DNA from: Thalassococcus sp. S3 | GTDB taxonomy: Bacteria > Pseudomonadota > Alphaproteobacteria > Rhodobacterales > Rhodobacteraceae | DNA length: 64,000 bases | Direction of reading: 5' to 3' | Assembly (NCBI RefSeq): GCF_004216475.1 | Contig: NZ_CP022303.1 | Span: forward strand, 434,001 to 498,000 | Made by a program: the position numbers and the translations under genes | Part shown: one piece after another, positions 9,685-20,195 of the stretch | Layout: every line of letters starts with the position of its first letter | Position numbering within the stretch: the stretch's first letter is position 1 | Notes under the pieces: generated by a model | The model's database searches: none | What the model was told of the DNA's origin: nothing | The model's input: the letters and a program-made list of their open reading frames with translations, nothing else

Positions 9685-11988
9685 ATGGATGATTTGGTGG
9701 ATGACCCCAACATGGACCCGTCAGAGGTCGCCGAGCCGTTGCGCCGCGCGATTGGCGAGCGATACCTGACCTACGCGCTGTCCACGATCATGCACCGCGC
9801 CTTGCCGGATGCACGGGACGGTTTGAAGCCGGTCCACCGCCGGATCCTCTATGCAATGCGCGAGCTGCGGCTGGCCTCAAACGGCGGGTTCAGGAAGTCG
9901 GCGAAGATCTCGGGCGATGTGATGGGCAATTATCATCCGCACGGAGATGCCGCGATCTACGATGCGATGGCGCGGCTGGCCCAGGATTTCAACGTTCGCT
10001 ATCCCCTCGTCGACGGACAAGGGAATTTCGGCAATATCGACGGGGATAATCCGGCGGCCTCCCGCTATACCGAAGCACGCATGACCGTCGTGGCCGAGGC
10101 GCTGCTGGAGGGGCTGAACGAAAACGCGGTCGATTTCCGGGAGAATTACGATGGTACGCTGACGGAGCCGGCGGTTCTGCCGGCGCAGTTTCCGAACCTG
10201 CTGGCCAATGGGGCGTCTGGAATCGCTGTTGGCATGGCCACCAACATCCCGCCGCACAACATTGCGGAGCTTTGCGACGCTTGCATCCATCTCATCAAAA
10301 CGCCGGATGCCCGCGATGACACGCTCCTGAATTACGTGCCAGGTCCGGATTTTCCCACGGGCGGCGTCATTGTCGAGCCGAAGGAGAACATCGCGCAGGC
10401 TTACCGGACCGGGCGCGGGTCGTTCCGGCTGCGCTGTTCTTACGAGGTGGAGGATCTGGGGCGCGGTCAGTGGCAGATCGTGGTCACCGAGATCCCGTAT
10501 CAGGTTCAGAAATCCAAGCTGATCGAAAAGATTGCGGAACTGATCCAGACCAAGAAGATCCCGATCCTTGCGGATATCCGAGACGAGAGCGCCGATGACA
10601 TCCGGATGGTGCTGGAGCCAAGGTCGAAGAATGTCGATCCGGAAGTGCTGATGGGGATGCTTTATCGCAACTCCGATCTGGAAGTCCGGTTCTCGCTGAA
10701 CATGAATGTGCTGATCGACGGGGTCACGCCCAAGGTCTGCGCGATGAAAGAAGTGTTGCGCGCCTTTCTGGATTTCCGGCGCGAGGTCCTGATCCGGCGA
10801 TCACAGCACCGGATGGAGAAGATCGACTACCGGTTAGAGGTGCTGGAAGGGTTCATTGTCGCCTTCCTGAACCTGGACCGCGTGATTGACATTATTCGCT
10901 ACGACGAAGACCCCAAGGCGGCATTGATGCGCGAGGATTGGGGCAAAGAGCACGTCCGCGCCATGGATGAAGCGGACTACGTTTCACCACCGCCCGGCGA
11001 GGGGGAGCTGAGTGACACGCAGGTCGACGCGATCCTGAACATGCGCTTGCGCAGCCTGCGGCGTCTGGAGGAATTGGAGCTTCTGCGCGAGCAGGCAGAG
11101 CTGATGGAGGAACGCGCCGGTCTCGAGGATCTGCTTGAAAACGAAGATCTGCAATGGACCCGCATCGCCGATCAGCTCAAGGAGATCAAAAAGGCATTCG
11201 GCAAGGATTATGAGGGCGGCGCACGGCGCACGCGCTTTGCGGAGGCGGGCGAGGTGGAAGAGGTTCCACTGGAGGCGATGATCGACCGGGAACCGATCAC
11301 CGTGGTGTGCTCCAAGATGGGCTGGATCCGCGCGATGACCGGTCATATCGACCTGGCCCGAGAGTTGAAGTTCAAGGATGGCGATGGACCGCGCTTCATC
11401 TTTCACGCGGAGACGACGGATCGGCTCCTGGTGTTCGGCACCAATGGCCGCTTTTATACGATATCCGCCGCCAACCTGCCCGGAGGACGGGGTATGGGCG
11501 AGCCGTTGCGTCTGATGGTCGACCTGCCGAATGAGGCCGATATCGTGGATCTTTTCATCCACGATCCGGCGCGCAAGCTGTTGGTCGCGTCCAGTGCCGG
11601 CGACGGTTTTGTCGTACCCGAGACGGACGTGGTCGCCCAGACCCGCGCGGGCAAACAGGTGCTCAACGTGCGCGGTGAGGTGTTTGCCAAGCTTTGCAAA
11701 CCCATTGCCGGAGATAGCGTCGCAGTCGTGGGCGAGAACCGAAAGATGGTTGTATTTGGCCTAGATGAGTTGCCCGAGATGTCCCGCGGCAAGGGCGTCC
11801 GCCTGCAGCGCTATAAGGATGGTGGTCTGTCCGACGCCACGACTTTCACCCGCGCGGACGGGCTTTCCTGGCACGATCCTGCGGGTCGTACCCGGACTGA
11901 GCCCGACATGAGCGAATGGACGGCCAAACGCGCGACGGCCGGGAGGATGGCGCCGAGGGGTTTTCCGCGGGACAATACGTTTACCTAA
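9685..11988 (+). CDS. parC: DNA topoisomerase IV subunit A
   Basis: About 767 residues. The breakage-reunion domain is clear: [32 protein letters not shown] and the catalytic Tyr in ASRYTEARM. The length and a C-terminal region shorter than that of GyrA favour ParC. With ParE it decatenates daughter chromosomes. ATG 9685 (MDDLVDDPN) is preferred; the open frame starts at 9625 and MDPSEVAEP at 9712 is also possible. Confidence 0.92.
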   Translation: MDDLVDDPNMDPSEVAEPLRRAIGERYLTYALSTIMHRALPDARDGLKPVHRRILYAMRELRLASNGGFRKSAKISGDVMGNYHPHGDAAIYDAMARLAQDFNVRYPLVDGQGNFGNIDGDNPAASRYTEARMTVVAEALLEGLNENAVDFRENYDGTLTEPAVLPAQFPNLLANGASGIAVGMATNIPPHNIAELCDACIHLIKTPDARDDTLLNYVPGPDFPTGGVIVEPKENIAQAYRTGRGSFRLRCSYEVEDLGRGQWQIVVTEIPYQVQKSKLIEKIAELIQTKKIPILADIRDESADDIRMVLEPRSKNVDPEVLMGMLYRNSDLEVRFSLNMNVLIDGVTPKVCAMKEVLRAFLDFRREVLIRRSQHRMEKIDYRLEVLEGFIVAFLNLDRVIDIIRYDEDPKAALMREDWGKEHVRAMDEADYVSPPPGEGELSDTQVDAILNMRLRSLRRLEELELLREQAELMEERAGLEDLLENEDLQWTRIADQLKEIKKAFGKDYEGGARRTRFAEAGEVEEVPLEAMIDREPITVVCSKMGWIRAMTGHIDLARELKFKDGDGPRFIFHAETTDRLLVFGTNGRFYTISAANLPGGRGMGEPLRLMVDLPNEADIVDLFIHDPARKLLVASSAGDGFVVPETDVVAQTRAGKQVLNVRGEVFAKLCKPIAGDSVAVVGENRKMVVFGLDELPEMSRGKGVRLQRYKDGGLSDATTFTRADGLSWHDPAGRTRTEPDMSEWTAKRATAGRMAPRGFPRDNTFT

Positions 11989-12085
11989 ACGCGCGGCTCG
12001 TCCGCCCTAGCGGGCGTCCTCGCGGCTTCTTTGGGTCAGAAATATCCCGGGGGAGTCGCGCTTCGCGCGACGGGGGCTGGCCCCC

Positions 12086-13444
12086 TTAAACCGGCTCGGC
12101 CATCAGCCAAACACCGCCTTCGGGGCGCAACGTGATGATCATCACCGGATTTGGGTCCCGCCCGGGCACGCGGACGAACCGAAACCGCGCGAGGAGCGTG
12201 GCGAGTATGATCACTGCTTCTTGCAGCGCAAAGGAGGCCCCGATGCAGATCCGGGGTCCGTCCCCGAAGGGCAGATAGGCATAGCGGTCGATGGCTTTGC
12301 GGTCAGCAAATCGCTCAGGCCGGAAAGCGTCTGGATCCTTCCAAAGTCGCGCGTTGCGGTGCAGCGCGTAGATCGGGATCATGACCGTATCGCCTTCGCG
12401 TACCTCCCGACCGCACAGCATATCCGCCTTCTGCGCTGTGCGTGAAACGATGGCTGCTGGAGGATAAAGCCTCAGCGCTTCGTCCACGATCTGTCGGATC
12501 AGGGGCATCTTTGCCACATGCGCCCCTGTTGCGCTGCCCCCTTCCAGCGTCTCCTGTGCCTCCGCCCGTGCCCGGTCCTGCACGTCCTGATCGAAGGCGC
12601 AGAGATATAAGGCCCAGGACAAGGTGAGCGCTGTTGTCTCGTGACCGGCGACAATGAAGGTCAGCAGGTTGTCACGCAGTTCAGTCACCGTCATCTGCCG
12701 TCCGCTTTCCGGATCCTTTCCCGCTCCCAGAAGGTCCAGCAGGTCCGGTGGCGCGCTTGGCCCGCGCGCCATGCGCGCTTGGATAGCGGCATCCGCTTGC
12801 CGCCTTGTGTCAGCGAGCGCGGATTGAGAGATCACGCGCGCCGGCCGTGGAACCCAACCGGGAACGCCGAGGACATCCAGAACGGAAAGCCGTCCGGCAT
12901 TCTCGACATAGGTATCAATGGCGTGATGGACGGCTTTCTGGTCGAAGGTTCCATCGCCTGAAAAGGTGACATCTGCAATCACATCAAAGGTCGCGCGTGT
13001 CATTTCGTCGAAAAGATTGACGGCGCGACGCGGCCCGCTTTCGGCGATCCTGTCTGCCGCGGCTTCGGCTGCGCGTGTCATGATCGGAGCGAGATTGGCG
13101 ACGTTGCGATGAGAGAAAACCGGAGCCGCGGTGCGTCTTTGCCAGCGCCAGTGCGCGCCTTCGGCGATCAGGAGGGAATCTCCGACCGCCGGTCGCAGAA
13201 GGTCCTTCGTGACCAATGACTTCGGATAGTCATCGATTTTTTCCAGCAAAACCTGCCGGATGGCCTTGGGCTCCATGATCATATGCCAGCAGGTGCCTGT
13301 CTTCCCTGATATGACAGGTAATCGGGTCGCGACATCCGGGATGATGTTCAGCAGGTTTTGCCGGGCGGCCCGGAGGCTTTGAAGCAGGTTCAGCTCATGC
13401 CGGACCAGCGTTGCATGTACCGGAAGGTGGGACGCGTCTGACAT
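12086..13444 (-). CDS. Cytochrome P450
   Basis: 452 residues. The I-helix oxygen-activation motif AGHETTALTLSW, the K-helix ExxR in DEALRLYPP and the heme-ligand loop FGDGPRICIGASFA are all intact. No membrane anchor is seen, so it should be a soluble class I enzyme that needs a ferredoxin and reductase encoded elsewhere. The substrate is unknown; P450s of this size and motif style often hydroxylate fatty acids or terpenoids. Confidence 0.93.
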   Translation of the reverse strand: MSDASHLPVHATLVRHELNLLQSLRAARQNLLNIIPDVATRLPVISGKTGTCWHMIMEPKAIRQVLLEKIDDYPKSLVTKDLLRPAVGDSLLIAEGAHWRWQRRTAAPVFSHRNVANLAPIMTRAAEAAADRIAESGPRRAVNLFDEMTRATFDVIADVTFSGDGTFDQKAVHHAIDTYVENAGRLSVLDVLGVPGWVPRPARVISQSALADTRRQADAAIQARMARGPSAPPDLLDLLGAGKDPESGRQMTVTELRDNLLTFIVAGHETTALTLSWALYLCAFDQDVQDRARAEAQETLEGGSATGAHVAKMPLIRQIVDEALRLYPPAAIVSRTAQKADMLCGREVREGDTVMIPIYALHRNARLWKDPDAFRPERFADRKAIDRYAYLPFGDGPRICIGASFALQEAVIILATLLARFRFVRVPGRDPNPVMIITLRPEGGVWLMAEPV

Positions 13445-13559
13445 CGGATAAGCCTCTAAAGGTCACACTTTGGATATAGGCGTCCGCATTGCGGGGCAAA
13501 GGTTTGCACCGGCAATCCCACTGGTCTATCTGCGTAGGCAACACGGATAAGAGGGACCC

Positions 13560-14156
13560 ATGATCCGCAGTCTTTTCGTTCTGATCTTCGCTCTGTTTCT
13601 CACCGCATGCGCGACGCAGGACGGCGTGCCCGAGAAGGTGAGCCTTGGGGATTTTCGCCTGGGCCACAATGTCGTGGTTGCTTCGAAAATGCAGAAAGGG
13701 CCAGTTTCGCGTGATGCGACCGAAGAAGAATGGGTTGCCGCGCTGACATCGGCCATTAACACCCGGTTCGGTCAGTACGAGGGCGATCAGCTTTATCATT
13801 TCGGCGTCAGTGTCGAAGGCTACATGTTGGCGCCCCCCGGTGTCCCATTAGTATACACGCCGAAATCGGCTTTGATCATCAACGTCACGCTTTGGGATGA
13901 TGAAAGTGCCCAGAAGCTGAACGAGGCGGTCCATCAAATCACCGTTCTGGAAAGCACCGATGAAGATTCGGTCATTATCGGCTCGGGCTGGGGCCGGACG
14001 AAGGAAGAGCAACTGGAGGGTCTGTCGTTCAACGCGGCGCGCGCCATCCAGAGGTGGATGCTTGAGCAGAGCGAGACCTATGGCTGGTTTACCCCCAACG
14101 AGGTTGTCATGCCTGCCGATGCAGAGAAGCCGCAGCGCGAAGTGACCACCCGCTGA
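13560..14156 (+). CDS. Putative lipoprotein
   Basis: 198 residues with a lipoprotein signal peptide ending in the lipobox LTAC (Cys about residue 17), after which the protein should be lipidated. The rest is soluble with no recognised domain. A ribosome site (AAGAGGGA) lies just before ATG 13560. It stands alone between the divergent P450 and tuf. I do not recognise a function. Confidence 0.7.
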   Translation: MIRSLFVLIFALFLTACATQDGVPEKVSLGDFRLGHNVVVASKMQKGPVSRDATEEEWVAALTSAINTRFGQYEGDQLYHFGVSVEGYMLAPPGVPLVYTPKSALIINVTLWDDESAQKLNEAVHQITVLESTDEDSVIIGSGWGRTKEEQLEGLSFNAARAIQRWMLEQSETYGWFTPNEVVMPADAEKPQREVTTR

Positions 14157-14266
14157 CTAGGCGTCGGCGAACGTATGCTTGATTTTCCGCCGCGAACCAA
14201 ATATGTCGCGCGCGCAGTGGAAACCGGGTTGCGACGACCCCCAACTTCAAAAGGGTGCCAGGAGAC

Positions 14267-15442
<1,176 letters not shown>

Positions 15443-15549
15443 GACCGCAACGCGGTGTCAGCTCTGGCTGCCAGCGGCACTCGGTCCGAAAGACCGACGA
15501 GAGCGCAGCGGCCACACCAAAATTACCTGGGCGAAAAATCCCTGATAGA

Positions 15550-15582
15550 GAAGCGGCCACACAACGCCGCTTCTTTTCTTTT
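15550..15582 (+). terminator. Rho-independent terminator downstream of tuf
   Basis: An 8-bp perfect stem (GAAGCGGC and GCCGCTTC) with an 8-nt loop is followed by TTTTCTTTT. It lies 108 bases after the tuf stop on the same strand. Confidence 0.8.
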
Positions 15583-15691
15583 GCCCGTCGTCTGCCAGCC
15601 TGCTTTTCGCAAAAAATGTAGCAAGCCTTGCACTCGAGCGCCAAAAGCGCGGCCAGATGCAAAAAACCTATGCGTCTCTCGTGTGCGCGTT

Positions 15692-16468
15692 TCAGTGTCT
15701 GGTTCTATCCCGTAAAACTGTCTCGGACGTATCATCAAAGGGTACGATCAATTCGACCTCGCAGCCTTCCATCGCCGCATCCTGACAGCCGGCGAGATGC
15801 CCGATAAGTGAGGTCAGACGGACCTGCGCGCCATTTGGCAGGGTCAACTCGATCGGCACCATCGGGGGCACGTCCGCGCCTTGGATCAACTCTCGCTCCA
15901 CCAGATCGAACAGGCCCCCGGCGCGGGCCTTCCGGAAACGCTCTGCGACCTGCGTGCTTTGGGCCGCGCCGCGCTGCAGGCGAAAGTAGAACGTCGCCGC
16001 CGCCATATGCCAGTTTGTGATCATGGGCAGGAAGGCCGGACTTAGCATGACGTCAATCAGATTTGGTGCGGTGTTCCCGGCTGGTAGCACCGAACTGAAC
16101 ACGTTGATGAATTGCTCATTTGCCCGCAGAATCGTCCAATGCCGGTCCATGACCAGCGCCGGGAAAGGCCAGTGATCCAGCACTTGCGCGGCGATCAGAT
16201 CCAAAGCGCGCTGCACGTCGTCCGATTGCATCGAGCGGCGCACATAAGGGTTTTGCAAGCCTGCGCTTTCAAACAGGGCGGCGCGCTGGGCGATGCTCAA
16301 ACCCAGCTCTCTGCAAATACGCGCGACAAAACCCGGGCTTGGCTGGGAGCGCCCGGTTTCCAGAAACGAGATATGGCGCTGTGTCGATTGCAACGTGGCT
16401 GCGCAACTTGCCTGTGACAAGCCAAGCGATAGGCGTATCTCTTTCAGAACAGGGCCGAAATCAGACAT
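15692..16468 (-). CDS. XRE-family transcriptional regulator with MmyB-like ligand domain
   Basis: 258 residues. An N-terminal helix-turn-helix (residues about 5-60: LGLSQASCAATLQ, ISFLETGRSQPS) is followed by a MmyB-like PAS/ligand domain (ALVMDRHWTILRAN, NLIDVML). Such proteins often act as repressors that sense fatty acids or small molecules. It is divergent from the MAPEG gene with 76 bases between, so it probably controls that gene. ATG 16468 or the adjacent ATG 16471 is the start. Confidence 0.85.
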   Translation of the reverse strand: MSDFGPVLKEIRLSLGLSQASCAATLQSTQRHISFLETGRSQPSPGFVARICRELGLSIAQRAALFESAGLQNPYVRRSMQSDDVQRALDLIAAQVLDHWPFPALVMDRHWTILRANEQFINVFSSVLPAGNTAPNLIDVMLSPAFLPMITNWHMAAATFYFRLQRGAAQSTQVAERFRKARAGGLFDLVERELIQGADVPPMVPIELTLPNGAQVRLTSLIGHLAGCQDAAMEGCEVELIVPFDDTSETVLRDRTRH

Positions 16469-16544
16469 CATTCCCTCCAAAGGAATTGCGGCTATTCCCT
16501 TGTGCCCTGATCTTTACGCCAATGAAACCAAGGAGGACACGACG

Positions 16545-16925
16545 ATGATCTCATGGCTGCTGGCAGGTCTTGCCATCTATTATTTCACACTGTTTCTGCC
16601 GGGCCTTTTTCTGCTGCCGCAGATGGGTTTCGCGGCCTATACGGGGTCGCGCGATGCCGAGCCTGAGCCAAGCGTGCACCGCGCGCGGGCATTGCGCATC
16701 CAGCGCAACTCCCTTGAGAACATCGCACCGTTTCTGGCGCTGGGGATCCTGGCTTTGGTTGTTCCCGAAGCGGACATGGATCAGGCGCTGCTGGGGGCAC
16801 AAGTCTATGTTTTGGCCCGGGTCGCGTTTCTGGCGCTTTACATCTTCGCAGTGCCGTTTGTGCGTTCTTTGGCATGGATCGTCGGCTTTATCGGGCTGAT
16901 CGCGATGGCGTTTGCACTGATCTGA
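16545..16925 (+). CDS. MAPEG-family membrane protein
   Basis: 126 residues with four hydrophobic helices. The RALRIQRNSLENIAPFLAL stretch is the conserved core of MAPEG (membrane-associated eicosanoid/glutathione metabolism) proteins, including the RxxRxxxNxxE pattern. A strong ribosome site (AAGGAGG) precedes ATG 16545. A glutathione-dependent detoxification role is possible; substrate unknown. Likely regulated by the divergent XRE protein. Confidence 0.82.
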   Translation: MISWLLAGLAIYYFTLFLPGLFLLPQMGFAAYTGSRDAEPEPSVHRARALRIQRNSLENIAPFLALGILALVVPEADMDQALLGAQVYVLARVAFLALYIFAVPFVRSLAWIVGFIGLIAMAFALI

Positions 16926-16979
16926 TCTTTTCACCCCGCTCACAAAATGCGACAGAAGCGGCAACTTAAGGAGACCCCC

Positions 16980-17639
16980 ATGTTGCCGCCCGCAGACACG
17001 TTGCATCCCGTCCGTTTGCCGGACGGCAGCGTCTATCCCGGCTCTGTTTTCTTGAAGAATGCGGTGGGGTTTCATCCACGTGTGCGCGTGGGCGACTACA
17101 CCTATCATAGCACCTTCGATCCGCCTGCGGATCCCGTGGAGTTTGCAGCCAGGCTCTTTCCGTACCTTTCCCCGAACGCGCCCGAACAGGTGATCATCGG
17201 CAAGTTCTGTCAGATCGCCCACGGGGTGCGCATCATCACCCAGACGGCCAATCATCGGATGGATGGCCCGTCGACCTATCCCTTTGCGATCTTCGAAGCG
17301 GATCGTATCGGCACCTATCGCGGGACCTTGCCGCGCGGGCGCGATGTGATCATCGGCCACGATTGCTGGTTGGGGGATGGCTGTACGATCCTGCCGGGCG
17401 CTCAGTTGGGAAATGGTGTGATCGTCGGCGCAGACGCGGTCGTGAAGGGACGCATCTCGGATTATTCCGTTGTCGCTGGAAATCCGGGTGAGGTCGTGCG
17501 CACACGCTTTTCGCCTCAAGAGATCGAGACGCTGAATCACCTTTGCTGGTGGGATTGGCCGATTGAAAAAATTGCCGCTTGCGAAGAGCTGATTGTCGGG
17601 GGCGATGTCGCAAAGCTCGCCGCCTGCGACAACGGTTAG
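16980..17639 (+). CDS. Hexapeptide-repeat acetyltransferase, CatB/Vat-like
   Basis: 219 residues with left-handed beta-helix repeats (IIGKFCQIAHGVRI, VIIGHDCWLGDGCTI, VIVGADAVVKG). The loop TANHRMDGPSTYPF contains the catalytic-type His of xenobiotic acetyltransferases. The family acetylates chloramphenicol, streptogramins or other small molecules; the true substrate here is unknown. A GGAG ribosome site supports ATG 16980. The 220 bases that follow it (17640-17859) hold no gene I can support. Confidence 0.82.
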   Translation: MLPPADTLHPVRLPDGSVYPGSVFLKNAVGFHPRVRVGDYTYHSTFDPPADPVEFAARLFPYLSPNAPEQVIIGKFCQIAHGVRIITQTANHRMDGPSTYPFAIFEADRIGTYRGTLPRGRDVIIGHDCWLGDGCTILPGAQLGNGVIVGADAVVKGRISDYSVVAGNPGEVVRTRFSPQEIETLNHLCWWDWPIEKIAACEELIVGGDVAKLAACDNG

Positions 17640-17859
17640 GCAATAAATTTCACGTCTACCAGCGCTCATATGCTGCGCCGCAGCAGAGGGCTTTTCTCAT
17701 GTTTTTCAACGTGACCGTGCATGTGCGGCATACGACGATCCTGCGAGTGTATACCGTCGTCTACCGCTAACCCATTAATTTTGCTTGATTTTTTGCGCGT
17801 TCACAGCGACGCTTGGGTGATCGGCTGGCATCGGCCGAGTTGGTACTGGGAGGGCGCAC

Positions 17860-18708
17860 ATGGATCAACTCAACGTAAAGGCATGGGAAGGTCGGGCCGA
17901 GGAGTGTCACGGCGGCGTGTCAGAGATATTGGCCGCGCAGCTTCACGCCACGTTATCGGACAAAGGGGGCAAAGCACCGGCTCAAGGAGATCCGCTGCCG
18001 CCGCTTTGGCATTGGAGCGCGTTTCCCCCGACCGCTACCATGGCGGAACTTGGCAGCGATGGTCATCCTCCCGTTGGGGGCTTTCTTCCGCCGGTGAAAT
18101 TGCCGCGCCGGATGTGGGCCGGCGGATCACTTCGGTTTCGCGCGCCGATCAAGGTGGGGGAACACCTGACGCGGCAATCCAGCATCCGGTCGGTGACCAA
18201 GAAGGAGGGCGCAGGCGGGCCGATGGTGTTCGTTTCGGTCGACCACCTGATTTTCGGACGCGCGGGCCTCGCCATCGAAGAACGTCAGGACATCGTTTAT
18301 CTGAACATCCCGGATGAATATAAGTCGCCGCGAAAGCTGCCCGTGCCGGACCATCCCGTGCTGCATCGCGTGATGCCGATGACGGAAACGCTTTTGTTTC
18401 GCTATTCCGCGGTGACGTTCAATGCACATCGCATCCATTACGATCTGCCCTACGCGACGATGGTAGAGCATTATCCGGGCCTCGTCGTGCATGGTCCGCT
18501 TCAGGCGCAGCTGCTGTGTCAGGCGGCATGTCATTATCGAGGGCGGGTTCCGGACCATTTCGATTTTCGCGGCGTGCATCCGATGTTTCACGGGCAGACG
18601 CTGGACATCATGGCGATCGAGGCAGACGCCGGTAGCCTTCAGCTTTTCACCGGGCAGGAAGGTCACCAGGGCATGCAGGCAACCGCACTTTGGCAGGGCA
18701 CGGTATGA
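17860..18708 (+). CDS. MaoC-type (FAS1-like) acyl-CoA hydratase
   Basis: 282 residues of double hot-dog architecture. The N-terminal half is the FAS1-like dehydratase domain (WHWSAFPPTA, GGFLPPVKLPRRMWAG) and the C-terminal half holds RYSAVTFNAHRIHYD, a catalytic Asn/His hydratase motif, and VHGPLQAQLL. It resembles mesaconyl-C4-CoA / itaconyl-CoA hydratases. The stop overlaps the CoA-transferase start (ATGA), which supports a joint pathway for a branched C5-dicarboxylate CoA ester. Confidence 0.8.
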   Translation: MDQLNVKAWEGRAEECHGGVSEILAAQLHATLSDKGGKAPAQGDPLPPLWHWSAFPPTATMAELGSDGHPPVGGFLPPVKLPRRMWAGGSLRFRAPIKVGEHLTRQSSIRSVTKKEGAGGPMVFVSVDHLIFGRAGLAIEERQDIVYLNIPDEYKSPRKLPVPDHPVLHRVMPMTETLLFRYSAVTFNAHRIHYDLPYATMVEHYPGLVVHGPLQAQLLCQAACHYRGRVPDHFDFRGVHPMFHGQTLDIMAIEADAGSLQLFTGQEGHQGMQATALWQGTV

Positions 18709-19946
18709 CAGATATCCTCAAAGGTATGCGCGTGGTTGAGGGATCGGCCTTTGTCGCCGTCCCCTTGGCTGGAATGACCTTGGCGCAGATGGGCGCGGAC
18801 GTGATCCGATTTGACCGAATTGGCGGAGGCTTGGATGCGGGCCGCTGGCCTCTTGCTCCGTCCGGACAAAGCCTGTTCTGGGCCGGCCTGAACAAAGGCA
18901 AGCGGTCGATCGCGGTCGATATGAAATCGGAGCGCGGCAAAGAGCTCGTGACCCAGATCATCACGGCGCCCGGTGAGGACGCCGGTATGTTCCTGACGAA
19001 TTTGCGGGTCCGTGGCTGGATGGATCATGCAACGCTCAGCCAATATCGCGACGACCTGATCATGGTGACACTGACGGGCGATCGTCACGGACGGCCACAG
19101 GTCGACTATACGGTGAACCCGGCTTTGGGGATCCCGGATATCACCGGGCCGGTCGGACATGCCGAGCCGGTGGCACATGCGCTCCCTGCATGGGACTGCA
19201 TTGCGGGGAACATGATCGTTTCAGCCCTTTTGGCAGCGGAACGTCACAGATTGCGCACCGGCGAAGGGCAGGATGTCGAGCTTGCATTGAAGGATGTCGC
19301 GGCGGCTGTGATGGGTCACCTCGGTCTGATTGGTGACGCGGTGGTGAACGAAAACAAGCGCGAGAAGTCCGGCAACGCACTTTATGGCGCATACGGCCAG
19401 GATTTTGTCTGCGCCTGCGGGACGCGCGTCATGGTGATTGGCCTCACGTCGCGCCAATGGGCAGGACTGGTGAAAGTAACCGGCACCAGTGATGCCATGG
19501 ATTCACTGGCACGGCGGACGGGGCGGCATCTGGATGATGAGGGTGCCCGTTGGACATTGCGAGATGATATCACGGCAATCTTAAAGCCGTGGTTCGCAGC
19601 GCGCCGGGTGGATGAATTCGCGACTGCCTTCGACAAGGCAGGTCTGACATGGTCGCGGTTCCGCACGATCAAGGAAGCCGTTGCCGAAGACCCGGATCTG
19701 AGCGATGAGAACCCAATCTTCAAGGTGCTGCATCAACCGGAGCTTGGTCGTTTCCCTGTGCCCGGAACGCCGATGAACTTCAGCGCAACAGATCGTCAAC
19801 CGCCAGTCGCGGCGCCGGCGCTTGGTGCAGATACCGAAGAAATCCTCGGTGATGTCGTTGGGCTGCCGGATGCCGAAATCGCTGCTCTTTTTGATCATGG
19901 AGTGGTCCAAAGCCCGCGCTTTGCCGCGGCACGCACCGCCGCCTGA
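18705..19946 (+). CDS. Family III CoA-transferase (CaiB/BaiF type)
   Basis: 413 residues. The N-terminal block MRVVEGSAFVAVPLAGMTLAQMGADVIR and NKGKRSIAVDMKS are CaiB/BaiF signatures; TVNPALGIPDITGP is reminiscent of mesaconyl-CoA C1-C4 transferase / methylfumaryl-CoA isomerase relatives. It is translationally coupled to the hydratase gene, so the pair may move CoA within mesaconate or a methyl-branched dicarboxylate and then hydrate it. This substrate assignment is inference. Confidence 0.82.
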   Translation: MTDILKGMRVVEGSAFVAVPLAGMTLAQMGADVIRFDRIGGGLDAGRWPLAPSGQSLFWAGLNKGKRSIAVDMKSERGKELVTQIITAPGEDAGMFLTNLRVRGWMDHATLSQYRDDLIMVTLTGDRHGRPQVDYTVNPALGIPDITGPVGHAEPVAHALPAWDCIAGNMIVSALLAAERHRLRTGEGQDVELALKDVAAAVMGHLGLIGDAVVNENKREKSGNALYGAYGQDFVCACGTRVMVIGLTSRQWAGLVKVTGTSDAMDSLARRTGRHLDDEGARWTLRDDITAILKPWFAARRVDEFATAFDKAGLTWSRFRTIKEAVAEDPDLSDENPIFKVLHQPELGRFPVPGTPMNFSATDRQPPVAAPALGADTEEILGDVVGLPDAEIAALFDHGVVQSPRFAAARTAA

Positions 19947-20004
19947 TATGCAGTCGAAAGCGCTTGCAAACCTTCGCCGTCCCGCTTAATCACGGGGCGG
20001 CTTT

Positions 20005-20080
20005 AGGGGTATAGCTCAGCTGGTAGAGCGACGGTCTCCAAAACCGTAGGTCGCGGGTTCGAACCCTGCTGCCCCTGCCA
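20005..20080 (+). tRNA. tRNA-Trp (anticodon CCA)
   Basis: A 76-nt tRNA with encoded 3' CCA. The acceptor stem is AGGGGTA paired with TGCCCCT (one G-T pair), the anticodon loop is CTCCAAA with anticodon CCA at 20038-20040, and the T arm is GCGGGTTCGAACCCTGC. Its 3' 49 bases are repeated exactly at 44032-44080, so this gene is the integration target of the element, with its 3' half contributed by the element and its function preserved. Confidence 0.97.
20032..20080 (+). repeat. attL core (left copy of 49-bp direct repeat)
   Basis: Runs from the anticodon stem of tRNA-Trp (CGGTCTCCAAAACCG) to its CCA end and is identical to 44032-44080. The bases outside the two copies differ at once. Confidence 0.95.
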
Positions 20081-20195
20081 AAAACTCACCTAAAATCAGT
20101 AAGTTGAACTTTGCGGTGGATATCGCCACCTCAAAGGTTGTCGTTGCACAAAGCTTACACAAAATTGGCTTAAACACGCATGGTGGTGAGTAACT

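Noticed and set aside
12003..12016. Hairpin between parC and the P450 gene
   Set aside because: Only a 5-bp stem without a T-tract; too weak to call a terminator.
16551..17669. 372-residue frame antisense to the MAPEG and acetyltransferase genes
   Set aside because: Both plus-strand genes have good ribosome sites and known folds.
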